From positions 1,736,001 to 1,800,000 of the forward strand of contig NZ_CP114283.1 of NCBI RefSeq assembly GCF_027107535.1: 64,000 nt of DNA, read 5' to 3'. This DNA is from Streptomyces aurantiacus (GTDB lineage Bacteria > Actinomycetota > Actinomycetes > Streptomycetales > Streptomycetaceae). Positions 8,578-16,155 of the stretch are shown here, piece after piece. The translations under genes were made by a program, and so were the position numbers. The notes under the pieces are model-generated. The model was not told the DNA's origin. It searched no databases and saw only the letters and a list, made by a program, of their open reading frames with translations. The number at the start of each line of letters is the position of its first letter. The stretch's first letter is position 1.

Positions 8578-9555
8578 CTACCCGTGCAGGAAACTCACGA
8601 TTCCATCAGAGATTCCCTGCGCCGCCTTCTGGCGCCAAGTGCCGCTGGTCAGCTGCGAGGCGTCCTTGCTGTCGCGCATGTTCCCGCACTCGAGGAACAC
8701 CTTCGGAACCGTTGACAGATTGAGACCGCCGAGGTCTTTGCGCACATCGAGACCGGTGCCGCCACCGATGTAGTTGGAGGGCGCGCTGCCGGTGGTGCGC
8801 CGGAAGCTCTTGGCGATGCGCTCGCCCAGGTCGCGTGACGAGTCCACGATGGGGCGGGTGTCTGCGGCGCCGGAGCGCACCGAGCCCGGCAGGATCACAT
8901 GGAAGCCGCGGTTGCCTGCCGCCGAACCGTCCGCGTGGACCGACACGACGGCGTCCGCGCCCGCCTTGTTGCCGATCTCGGCCCGCTCGTCCACGCACGG
9001 ACCCCAGGCGCGGTCGCCGTCCTGGGTGAACTTCACCGTGGCGCCCTCCTTCTCGAGGATCGCGCGAAGGCGGCGGGAGACGTCGAGGGTGAACCTGGCT
9101 TCCGTGTAACCCCCGTTGGTCGACGTGCCGGTCGTGTCGCACTCCTTCCAGTTCGTCCCGATGTTCACCTTGCGGTTGATGTCGGACGTGTGCTGGAAGT
9201 TGCCGGGGTTGTGACCGGGGTCGATGACGACGACCTTGCCCTTGAGCGGGCCGGAGTCGGCGGGGGCCGAGGCGGAGGGCGCCCCGCCGGGCCTCTCGCT
9301 GTCGCTCGTCCGGCCGGAGTCGCCGGGTTGCTCCTTGCCGTGGTCCGAGGCGCCCGGCGCGGCGGACCGGCCCGACGAGGAGTACGCGGACGAGGTTGAC
9401 GCCTCTGCGTCCCCGCCGGAGTCCCCCACTGTCTGCCACACCAGCCAGCCCACCAGCGCGCCCGGCACGAGCGCGGCGACGGCCACGGTCAGGGGGCCGC
9501 GCAGGGGGTGGCGCGGGGGACGGGGAGGTTCGAAGTCAGGACCTACGTACGACAC
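8578..9555 (-). CDS. Membrane-anchored N-acetylmuramoyl-L-alanine amidase (Amidase_3)
   Basis: A 325-residue cell-wall hydrolase that cleaves the bond between MurNAc and the peptide stem. An N-terminal helix (LTVAVAALVPGALVGWLVWQ) anchors it outside the membrane, followed by a Ser/Gly/Ala-rich linker to about residue 115. The zinc amidase domain has VVIDPGHNPGNF (zinc His), a conserved Glu in the YTEARF segment, VSVHADGSA (second His region), and VFLECGNMRDSKDA (catalytic Glu). The GTG at 9555 has AAGGTGG upstream. Earlier starts would add a non-conserved extension, so they are rejected. It probably acts in peptidoglycan remodelling during growth or sporulation. Confidence 0.88.
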   Translation of the reverse strand: MSYVGPDFEPPRPPRHPLRGPLTVAVAALVPGALVGWLVWQTVGDSGGDAEASTSSAYSSSGRSAAPGASDHGKEQPGDSGRTSDSERPGGAPSASAPADSGPLKGKVVVIDPGHNPGNFQHTSDINRKVNIGTNWKECDTTGTSTNGGYTEARFTLDVSRRLRAILEKEGATVKFTQDGDRAWGPCVDERAEIGNKAGADAVVSVHADGSAAGNRGFHVILPGSVRSGAADTRPIVDSSRDLGERIAKSFRRTTGSAPSNYIGGGTGLDVRKDLGGLNLSTVPKVFLECGNMRDSKDASQLTSGTWRQKAAQGISDGIVSFLHG

Positions 9556-9635
9556 GCGTGCCACCTTACGGGCAGGCTCCGACGTCCGCAGGTTTCCCTG
9601 CTCCACGCTGCTGACGGCGTCGACGACCACGCCGT

Positions 9636-9673
9636 GCGGGCCGGAGCGCCCTTGATCGGGGGCTCCGGCCCGC
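9636..9673 (-). terminator. Hairpin terminator of the sialidase-like gene
   Basis: Perfect 12-bp arms GCGGGCCGGAGC (9636-9647) and GCTCCGGCCCGC (9662-9673) flank a 14-base loop, with partial inner pairing. It lies 30 bases after the minus-strand stop at 9704. It has no T-run, as is usual for Streptomyces. Confidence 0.7.
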
Positions 9674-9703
9674 ATGTGTCGCGTACGGCCGTCCTGCGGA
9701 GGC

Positions 9704-10888
9704 CTACGTGTCGGAGATGTCGAGCTTGTTCACCTTGATGCGCGAGGTGTCGTGCTCCCAGACGACGAAGAACTTGCCGGGCGCGTACTCGTCGGCCATC
9801 GGGTACCTGTCCCAGCCGGCACCGTCGCTGGTGGTCTCCGCGGCGCCGTCGGCGAAGAACTTGGCCGCTCGCCAGGACTTGCCGGGGGCCTTGACCTTGT
9901 AGTTCAGCGCCAGCTTGTCGTCGGCGGTGTTGTAGATGGTCAGGTACCGGCCGGTGCTGTCCTTGGTGAAGTAGACCTTGGAGTCGTACCCGGGCACGTT
10001 GGTGTCCAGGGCGAAGGAGGTCCAGGACCGGCCGCCGTTGGTGCTGGTGGCCGTCAGCGCGTACTTCTGTGTTCCGCCGTTGAGGGTGTTGCGGGCGACC
10101 ATGACCAGCTTGTTCGGGTCGTCCTGCGAGACGACGAGCTGCGATTCGCCCGCCAGATAGCCCGTCGCGTTGGCCGCGGGAGTGCCTGCCGTCCAGTTCA
10201 CGAGGTCCGTGGAGTACAGGGCCCCGTTCTTCCTGCCCGACGCCCAGTACGGCATGACGTGTGTTCCGTCGGCCAGTTGGACCGGACGTCCGGCGAGGGC
10301 GAGGTTCCCCAGGCCGGAGCCGGTGTTGTCGGTGGTGTCCAGGTCGAGCGGCATATTGACGGTGAAGTCCTGCCAGGTGTGACCCTCGTCGATGCTGCGC
10401 TTGGCGACGACGGCGTTGATCGGCAGGCCGTTGTTGCTCTCGGTGGCGGTGGTCCGGCCGAGGTACGCGAAGATCTCGTTGCCCGTCCGGTACAGGACGA
10501 CGTAGTGCCAGGCGTACTCGCTGGTCTCCTGCGCCAGGGTCTGCGGGCGGCTCCAGTGCGCGCCGCCGTCGGTGGTGTACGAGTACCGGATGTATCCGCG
10601 GTCGACGACGCGCGCGCCGGGCTTGCTGATCACCGCGGCGGTGGTGCCCTCCCGCCAGGCGACGACCGCGTTGTTCGCGCTGGTGCTGATGATGTCGGGG
10701 GTGCGGGTGCCGTCTCCCTCGGTCACCGCGTTCCGGTAGACCGTCACCTCGCCGGAGACTCCCTCGGCGGAGGCGCGGTCGGGGGCGATGAGGAGGGCCC
10801 CGAGGACGGCGGCGACAAGGGCGAGGAGTGTCGCCAGGAGTGCCGGCCGCGGCCGACGCGAGGCCTGCTGTTCCGTTACCAGAGCCAT
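9704..10888 (-). CDS. Secreted BNR-repeat sialidase-like protein
   Basis: A 394-residue protein starting at ATG 10888. A signal peptide (RRPRPALLATLLALVAAVLG...ASA) ends near residue 41. The mature part is a six-bladed propeller of the sialidase superfamily with Asp-box motifs: YTTDGGAHWSR, SIDEGHTWQDF and STNGGRSWTSF. An exo-alpha-sialidase role is the default annotation, but other glycosidases share the fold and the full catalytic set was not traced. The start overlaps the stop of the lectin gene by 13 bases (10876-10888), so the enzyme is probably translated together with a secreted carbohydrate-binding partner. Confidence 0.8.
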   Translation of the reverse strand: MALVTEQQASRRPRPALLATLLALVAAVLGALLIAPDRASAEGVSGEVTVYRNAVTEGDGTRTPDIISTSANNAVVAWREGTTAAVISKPGARVVDRGYIRYSYTTDGGAHWSRPQTLAQETSEYAWHYVVLYRTGNEIFAYLGRTTATESNNGLPINAVVAKRSIDEGHTWQDFTVNMPLDLDTTDNTGSGLGNLALAGRPVQLADGTHVMPYWASGRKNGALYSTDLVNWTAGTPAANATGYLAGESQLVVSQDDPNKLVMVARNTLNGGTQKYALTATSTNGGRSWTSFALDTNVPGYDSKVYFTKDSTGRYLTIYNTADDKLALNYKVKAPGKSWRAAKFFADGAAETTSDGAGWDRYPMADEYAPGKFFVVWEHDTSRIKVNKLDISDT

Positions 10889-11457
10889 TGCTGGTCCACA
10901 CTCTCCTCCGAGCAGTCCCACTGAATCGCCTTGACTCCGTCGGTCGTGGAGCTGTTGGGGATGGCCAGGCAGAGACCGGTCTTCTTGTTCTTCAGCCGGT
11001 CGAGACTTTCGCGCGTCCAGACCTGCTCGTCACCCTCGTCGCTGCACGGCCACTGGATGGGCGTGACGCCGGGCGTGGGACTGCCGCTGGGGATGGCCAG
11101 GCACTTGTCGCTCGCCAGGTTGCGCACCAGGTAGCCGTTCGGCACGGCTTCGAGCGTCCAGTACTGGCTCTCGCTGGTGCTGCAGGTCCACTGGATTATC
11201 TCGACGCCGTTGGTCGTACTGCCGCTGGGGACGGCGAGGCACTGGCCGGTCTTCTGGTTGTAGAGCCGGGCGTACACGGGGGCTTCGGCCGCCGCGGCCG
11301 CCGTGGCGGTCCCGGCTGCCACGGTGCTCTCCGCCGCCGACGCGGTACCGGTCAGCGAGGACCCCGTCAGCACAGGCGCGCTCAGCAGGGCGACGGCCGC
11401 CGCGGCGACGGCTCGTCTTCGCACCCTGGAGTTCGCTGACGCTCTGCTCCTTGTCAA
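10876..11457 (-). CDS. Secreted ricin B-type lectin
   Basis: A 193-residue secreted protein. The Arg-rich signal peptide (RRRAVAAAAVALLSAPVLTG) is followed by a ricin B beta-trefoil from about residue 62. The three subdomains each end in QxW-type motifs: IIQWTCSTSESQYWTLE, PIQWPCSDEGDEQVWTRE and AIQWDCSEESVDQQWLW. Each begins with a variant of the KTGxCLAVPSGSTTNG module. It binds carbohydrate and has no enzyme domain of its own. Its stop overlaps the sialidase-like gene downstream. A second lectin of similar build lies upstream at 11528. Confidence 0.88.
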   Translation of the reverse strand: MTRSRASANSRVRRRAVAAAAVALLSAPVLTGSSLTGTASAAESTVAAGTATAAAAAEAPVYARLYNQKTGQCLAVPSGSTTNGVEIIQWTCSTSESQYWTLEAVPNGYLVRNLASDKCLAIPSGSPTPGVTPIQWPCSDEGDEQVWTRESLDRLKNKKTGLCLAIPNSSTTDGVKAIQWDCSEESVDQQWLW

Positions 11458-11489
11458 CTGCTCATCCCTTTCTGCGTGTTCGAGAACGA

Positions 11490-11518
11490 GGGGTGGCCCT
11501 CAGAAAGAGGGCCACCCC
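11490..11518 (-). terminator. Strong hairpin between the two lectin genes
   Basis: Perfect 12-bp arms GGGGTGGCCCTC (11490-11501) and GAGGGCCACCCC (11507-11518) enclose a five-base AGAAA loop, directly after the stop of the lectin gene at 11528. It probably separates the two lectins into different transcripts. Confidence 0.85.
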
Positions 11519-11527
11519 AGTTGATTA

Positions 11528-12034
11528 CTACCAGAGCCACCGCTGGTCCGTGCTCGTGGAGCAGGTCCACTGAATGGCTTCGGTGCCGTTGGCCGTGCTG
11601 GCGTTCGGGATGGCCAGGCATTTGTCGCTGTTCAGGTTCCGCAGGCGTTTGATGCTGTCGTGGATCCAGATCTGCTCGCTGCCGCCGCCACACGTCCACT
11701 GAATGGCCTGGGTGCCGTTGGCCGTGCTGGCGTTGGGCATGGCGAGACACTTGTTGCTGTTCAGGTTCCGGACGCGGAAGCGGTCGCCGTTTCCGCCCTC
11801 CACCGCTTCCAGCTGCCACTGCTGTTCACCGTCGCCGCTGCAGTCCCACTGGATCAGGCCGGTGCCGTTGGCCGTGCTGGCGTTGGGAACGGCCAGGCAA
11901 TTTCCGCTGTTCAGGTTGACGAGAGTCTTGTAGGCGGCTGCGTCGGCTTGGGCCACTGTGGATAAGGCCAGTGCGCAGGCGGCTGTGGTGGCCACTGCGG
12001 ACACTCGCGCGATGATTTTCGTGGTCTTGGACAT
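11528..12034 (-). CDS. Secreted ricin B-type lectin, second copy
   Basis: A 168-residue secreted lectin starting at ATG 12034, with GAGGGGCG upstream. A signal peptide (KIIARVSAVATTAACALALS...ADA) is followed by one beta-trefoil of three repeats: LNSGNCLAVPNASTANG...LIQWDCSGDGEQQW, LNSNKCLAMPNASTANG...AIQWTCGGGSEQIW, and LNSDKCLAIPNASTANG...AIQWTCSTSTDQRW. The three repeats are much more alike than in the neighbouring lectin, indicating recent internal duplication. It is a stand-alone carbohydrate-binding protein, and the hairpin at 11490 ends its transcript. Confidence 0.88.
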   Translation of the reverse strand: MSKTTKIIARVSAVATTAACALALSTVAQADAAAYKTLVNLNSGNCLAVPNASTANGTGLIQWDCSGDGEQQWQLEAVEGGNGDRFRVRNLNSNKCLAMPNASTANGTQAIQWTCGGGSEQIWIHDSIKRLRNLNSDKCLAIPNASTANGTEAIQWTCSTSTDQRWLW

Positions 12035-12154
12035 GGTGATGCGCCCCTCGGTTCGGTCCGGTCGGGAACGGTGTGCGAGACGTGCCTGGTCAGAATGCGG
12101 CGAGACTCCTGGGGCTGTCGTGAGCGGTGAGTCCACAGATCCTGCGCTCTGCGT

Positions 12155-13156
12155 CTACTCCGCCTGCTCCGGCGAGGAAAGAGCCTGGAGCCGGTATTCC
12201 TTGGGCGTGAGCCCGTACACGGTGCGGAAGGCGCGGGTGAAGTCGGAGGCGCGGGGAAGGCCCCAGCGGGCGGCGACGGCATGGATCGGGGTGGTGCGGA
12301 GCGCGGGGTCGGCCAGGTCGCGGCGGGCACCCTCGAGGCGTTGCGTGCGGACCCAGGCCGCGACCGTCTCGCCCTCGCCCTGCGCGTGGTCCTTGAAGAG
12401 CCGGTGCAGATAGCTGACGGAGATGTGGTGCGCCGCGGCGATCACGGGCGGCGTCAGGTCCGGGTCGTGCAGGTTCTGCCGGACGAACGCCCGGATGCGG
12501 GCCACCATGGTCTGGTGGCGGGTCTCCGGCGACAGGGCGTCCTCCGCGTCGAGCACCTGGGCGAACCAGGCCGACAGCAGGTCGACCAGCACCACGCCCA
12601 GCCGTGGCGCGTCGGACGGCCGGAGGGAATTGGACTCCCGCTCCAGGCCCGTGAGGAACGCCGTCAGGAGCGCGCCCGTCGCCTCCCGACCCGACAGCCG
12701 CCTGCCCAGCAGCTCCCGGACCCGGTTCGGTGACACGGGCATCAGCGCCTTGGGGAAGTCCACCCCCACGCCCCGGACCGGGCGCCGCGCCCCGTCGGGG
12801 GGCCGCACCTCGTACGGCTTCGCCGTGTCGGTCACCCACAGGTCGCGTGGGCCGTACATGTCGGTCCGCCCGATGTGTTCGACCCCCAGCCCACCGCCCA
12901 GCACCAGCGACAGGTGATACATGTCGGGGTCGGACTGCCGCACCAGCTTCTCGGTCCGCCGGAACCGCGTCGGCAGCACGGACACCGGCCACACCATCAC
13001 CGGCCCCAGCTCCATCATGTGCTGTTCCGCCCAGAAGTCGGCGGCGTAGTCACTGGTGATGTGGCTCGGCGCGACGGCCTGGTGGACCAGCTGACACCAG
13101 TAGTCGAACCTGTCCTCCACCGGCACGTCGTCGCTTCGGAATACCGTCCCGATCAT
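12155..13156 (-). CDS. AraC-family transcriptional regulator
   Basis: A 333-residue regulator of the AraC-binding-like type. The N-terminal half (about 1-200) is the cupin-like sensing region with SLVLGGGLGVEHIGRTDMYGPRDLWVTDTAKPYEV. The C-terminal 110 residues carry the two-helix-turn-helix HTH_18 domain: PPVIAAAHHISVSYLHRLFKDHAQG and AVAARWGLPRASDFTRAFRTVYGLTPKEYR. It is transcribed toward the lectin/sialidase genes and may control them, but no binding site was found and this link is inference. Confidence 0.88.
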   Translation of the reverse strand: MIGTVFRSDDVPVEDRFDYWCQLVHQAVAPSHITSDYAADFWAEQHMMELGPVMVWPVSVLPTRFRRTEKLVRQSDPDMYHLSLVLGGGLGVEHIGRTDMYGPRDLWVTDTAKPYEVRPPDGARRPVRGVGVDFPKALMPVSPNRVRELLGRRLSGREATGALLTAFLTGLERESNSLRPSDAPRLGVVLVDLLSAWFAQVLDAEDALSPETRHQTMVARIRAFVRQNLHDPDLTPPVIAAAHHISVSYLHRLFKDHAQGEGETVAAWVRTQRLEGARRDLADPALRTTPIHAVAARWGLPRASDFTRAFRTVYGLTPKEYRLQALSSPEQAE

Positions 13157-13315
13157 TCCGCTCGCTCTCTCCGGCCACCGGGCGTACGGCCGTCCAATTC
13201 CGCCCTCGCGGAGGGTACTTCAACCTTCACACAGCGAGTCGGGGGTGCCCGGGGAAGGCCCGACTCCGGCCGCGCCCGCCCTCGGACGCCCGCCTTCAGA
13301 CACCCGTGCCCGCGC

Positions 13316-13966
13316 TCAGACGCCCGCGCCCGTCCGCCGCAGCACCCGCAGCGAATCCGTCGCCGAGACCTCCGTGAAGGCGCCCGACTCCAGTGCCCGG
13401 AGGTAGACGCGGTACGGCGCCTGCCCGGTGAACTCGTCCACCGGGTCCGGGAACACGTCGTGGATGAGGAGCAGTCCGCCCTCGGCGACATGGGGCGCCC
13501 AGCCCTCGTAGTCGCCGGTCGCGTGCTCGTCGGTGTGGCCGCCGTCGATGAAGACGAGGCCGAGGGGGGAGTTCCAGAACGCGGCGATCTGCGGCGACCG
13601 GCCGACGACCGCGACCACGTGGTCCTCCAGACCGGCCCTGTGGAGCGTGCGCCGGAAGGCGGGAAGGGTGTCCATGCGCCCGAGTTCCGGGTCGACGGTC
13701 GCCGGGTCGTGGTACTCCCAGCCGGGCTGCTGCTCCTCGCTACCGCGGTGGTGGTCGACGGTGATCGCGGTGACGCCGGCCTCGCGCGCGGCGTCGGCGA
13801 GCAGGATCGTGGACCGCCCGCAGTACGTGCCGACCTCCAGCAGGGGCAGCCCCAGCCGCCCGGCCTCGACGGCCGCCCCGTACAACGCGAGCCCTTCACC
13901 CACGGGCATGAACCCCTTGGCCCCCTCGAACGCGGCGAGGATCTCGGGCGCGGGCACCGAGGCCAT
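13316..13966 (-). CDS. Class I SAM-dependent methyltransferase (Methyltransf_24 type)
   Basis: A 216-residue protein from ATG 13966, with a GGAGGAAG ribosome site. The SAM motif is LPLLEVGTYCGRSTILLADAA (about 33-53), followed by ITVDHHRGSEE and GLVFIDGGHTDEHATGDYEGWAPHVAEGGLLLIHD, which is the metal-dependent pattern of the Methyltransf_24 family and of cephalosporin-hydroxylase-like proteins. The substrate is unknown. It sits between an AraC regulator and an efflux pump on the same strand, but gaps of about 160 bases on both sides argue against tight coupling. Confidence 0.82.
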   Translation of the reverse strand: MASVPAPEILAAFEGAKGFMPVGEGLALYGAAVEAGRLGLPLLEVGTYCGRSTILLADAAREAGVTAITVDHHRGSEEQQPGWEYHDPATVDPELGRMDTLPAFRRTLHRAGLEDHVVAVVGRSPQIAAFWNSPLGLVFIDGGHTDEHATGDYEGWAPHVAEGGLLLIHDVFPDPVDEFTGQAPYRVYLRALESGAFTEVSATDSLRVLRRTGAGV

Positions 13967-14079
13967 GGGCTTCCTCCAGCTGGTACGGGGTGGTCTGGCG
14001 CCCATGGTGCCCCACGCCCCGACCGAGCCGACGAGGGGGTCGCCCGCAGGGTGGCGCCCCGCCAGGAGGCGCCCCGTGA

Positions 14080-14120
14080 GGGGCGCGGGGAACGGGGCGC
14101 CCAGCCCCGACGAACCGCAC
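14080..14120. repeat. Dispersed Streptomyces intergenic repeat, copy 2
   Basis: GGGGCGCGGGGAACGGGGCG followed by CCCAGCCCCGACGAACCGCAC lies in the gap between two minus-strand genes. It belongs to the same family as the copies at 6350, 23556 and 35751, here with a small internal change. Confidence 0.7.
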
Positions 14121-14146
14121 CGGAATCCGCCCACCCCGCGGAGCGA

Positions 14147-15901
14147 CTACGCCGGGACGACGCTGGGCAGCGCGAGATCCACCTCGACCGCCCGGCCACC
14201 CCCGGGATGGCTCGCCCCCGAGGCGAGCGGCGCATGACCACCCGCCGTCACGGCGAGGACGTACGCCCCCTCGGACGGCACGGTGAGGACGTACCCGCCG
14301 TCCTCCGCGGACAGCGTCGCCCCCGCCTGCCGGCCCCGCCGGTCGATCAGGGTGACCTTGGCCCGGGCGACCGGAACACCGTCGGCGGTGAGGACATGGC
14401 CATGGAACCCGGCCCGGTCCGTGCCCCCGTCGGCAGCCTGCCACTCCTCGGGAGTGTCCTCACTGGACGCCACCAGATGCGGCTTCTCCGCGTTCGCCGT
14501 GCGGCGACCCGGCAGGAACGCCGCGAACACCAGGCCGAGCAGCACCGCGCCCGTGGCGATCAGGAAGGACACCCGGAAGCCGTGCATCGTGGGGACCGCG
14601 ACCCCGCCCACATGGTTCGCGGTGTTCGCCAGGACCATGCCGATCACGGCACTCGACACGGACGTGCCGATGGAGCGCATCAGCGTGTTGAGGCCGTTGG
14701 CGGCGCCGGTCTCCGACGGGGGCACGGCGCCGATGATCAGCGCGGGCAGCGAGGAGTACGCGAGGCCGATGCCCGCGCCCAGGACGACCGCGATGACGAC
14801 GGTCTGCCAGGCGGCGCTCATCAGGCCGAGCCCTGCGCCGTACCCGACCGCGATGATCAGCATGCCGATCATCAGGGTGACCTTGGGGCCGTACTTGGCG
14901 GAGATACGGGCGTACACCGGCGCCGTGAACATCATCGTCAGGCCGAGCGGAGCCACGCACAGACCCGCGACGACCATGGACTGGCCGAGACCGTACCCCG
15001 TCGACGTGGGCAGCTGGAGCAGCTGGGGCAGCACGAGGGAGACGGCGTAGAAGGCGACGCCGACCATGATCGAGGCGAGGTTGGTGAAGAGCACCGCGGG
15101 CCGGGCCGTGGTGCGCAGGTCGACCAGGGGAGCCTTCACCCGCAGCTCCATCACGCCCCACAGGAGGAGGACGGCCGCCGCGGCGCCGAACAGGCCGAGG
15201 GTCGTGCCGGACGTCCAGCCCCAGTCGCTGCCCTTGGTGATCGGCAGGAGGAAGAGGACCAGACCGGCGGACAGCCCGAAGGCGCCCAGGGCGTCGAAGG
15301 TGCCCGCGGCCCGCATCGGGGACTCCGGTACGAAGATCAGGGTGAGCAGGATCGAGAGGACGCCGAGGCCCGCCGAGCCGAAGAACAGCGCGTGCCAGTC
15401 GGCGTGCTGCGCCACCAGGGCCGCGAGCGGCAGGGCGAGTCCGCCGCCGACACCGATCGAGGAGCTCATCAGGGCCATCGCCGAGCCGAGCTTCTCCAGC
15501 GGCAGCCCGTCGCGCATCAGCCCGATGCCGAGCGGGATGGCGCCCATCGCGAAGCCCTGGAGGGCGCGGCCGACGATCATCACGAGCAGGTCGCTGGTGA
15601 ATCCGGCGACGAGTGAGCCGACGACCATCACGGCCAGGCTGGTGATCAGCATGCGCCGCTTGCCGAAGAGGTCACCGAGACGGCCCATGATCGGCGTGGA
15701 CACCGCGCCCGCGAGCAGGGTCGAGGTCATGACCCAGGTGGCGTTGCCGGGAGAGGTGTCCAGCAGCTCCGGCAGGTCCTTGATGACCGGCACGAGCAGG
15801 GTCTGCATCACCGCGACAACGATGCCCGCGAAGGCCAGTACCGGGACGATTCCGCTGCCGCTCGGCCTTCGCGTGCGCGGGTCCGTCGTTGTCCGGGTCA
15901 T
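14147..15901 (-). CDS. MFS efflux transporter with C-terminal Ig-like domain
   Basis: A 584-residue protein starting at ATG 15901. Residues 1 to about 490 are a DHA2-type major facilitator with about 14 helices and signature segments VMTSTLLAGAVSTPIMGRLGDLFGKRRM (motif A) and LQGFAMGAIPLGIGLMRD. Residues about 500-584 form a beta-rich extension (GFHGHVLTADGVPVARAKVT; DGGYVLTVPSEGAYVLAVTA) resembling the carboxypeptidase regulatory-like Ig fold. That fusion is uncommon, and the domain's side of the membrane depends on the helix count. Drug or metabolite export is family inference. It diverges from the acyl-CoA dehydrogenase operon. Confidence 0.85.
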   Translation of the reverse strand: MTRTTTDPRTRRPSGSGIVPVLAFAGIVVAVMQTLLVPVIKDLPELLDTSPGNATWVMTSTLLAGAVSTPIMGRLGDLFGKRRMLITSLAVMVVGSLVAGFTSDLLVMIVGRALQGFAMGAIPLGIGLMRDGLPLEKLGSAMALMSSSIGVGGGLALPLAALVAQHADWHALFFGSAGLGVLSILLTLIFVPESPMRAAGTFDALGAFGLSAGLVLFLLPITKGSDWGWTSGTTLGLFGAAAAVLLLWGVMELRVKAPLVDLRTTARPAVLFTNLASIMVGVAFYAVSLVLPQLLQLPTSTGYGLGQSMVVAGLCVAPLGLTMMFTAPVYARISAKYGPKVTLMIGMLIIAVGYGAGLGLMSAAWQTVVIAVVLGAGIGLAYSSLPALIIGAVPPSETGAANGLNTLMRSIGTSVSSAVIGMVLANTANHVGGVAVPTMHGFRVSFLIATGAVLLGLVFAAFLPGRRTANAEKPHLVASSEDTPEEWQAADGGTDRAGFHGHVLTADGVPVARAKVTLIDRRGRQAGATLSAEDGGYVLTVPSEGAYVLAVTAGGHAPLASGASHPGGGRAVEVDLALPSVVPA

Positions 15902-16110
15902 TACGTGCAGCCTCCAGGGGCGGGAGCGAGGTAGGTGCAGGGTGAACCCCGTGCGCCCGGGCAACTATTCCGTTGCTTCGAGCCGCTAACGAATTCTTGA
16001 CCTTCCCATTACGTGTGGCCGGCCCGTTACGTGCGGCCGGATGGATCGGGCTGGGTGGACCAGGGCGTCCGGTCGCGGGCCGGAGCTTCCGGTCCGCGGA
16101 TCGGTACGGG

Positions 16111-16129
16111 ATCTGACCTTCCGTCAGAT
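16111..16129. promoter_or_regulatory. Inverted repeat in the acyl-CoA dehydrogenase promoter
   Basis: Seven-base arms ATCTGAC (16111-16117) and GTCAGAT (16123-16129) are separated by CTTCC and lie 27 bases before the start codon, directly next to the KstR-like site. It is a possible second operator or part of the promoter. Confidence 0.5.
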
Positions 16130-16143
16130 TGGAACGTGTTCTA
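16130..16143. promoter_or_regulatory. KstR-like operator (TnnAACnnGTTnnA)
   Basis: TGGAACGTGTTCTA fits every fixed base of the published KstR consensus of actinobacteria, a TetR-family repressor of steroid catabolism genes. It lies 12 bases before the ATG at 16156. An equal match is at 27111. Confidence 0.65.
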
Positions 16144-16155
16144 GTCTTTCGCCGC

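Noticed and set aside
10876..10888. The lectin and sialidase-like genes might be one gene broken by a frameshift.
   Set aside because: The sialidase part has its own complete signal peptide right after its ATG, so two separate secreted proteins are more likely.
12875..15616. A 913-residue plus-strand frame across the AraC, methyltransferase and MFS genes.
   Set aside because: It runs antisense to three well-supported genes, is extremely charged and has no known fold.
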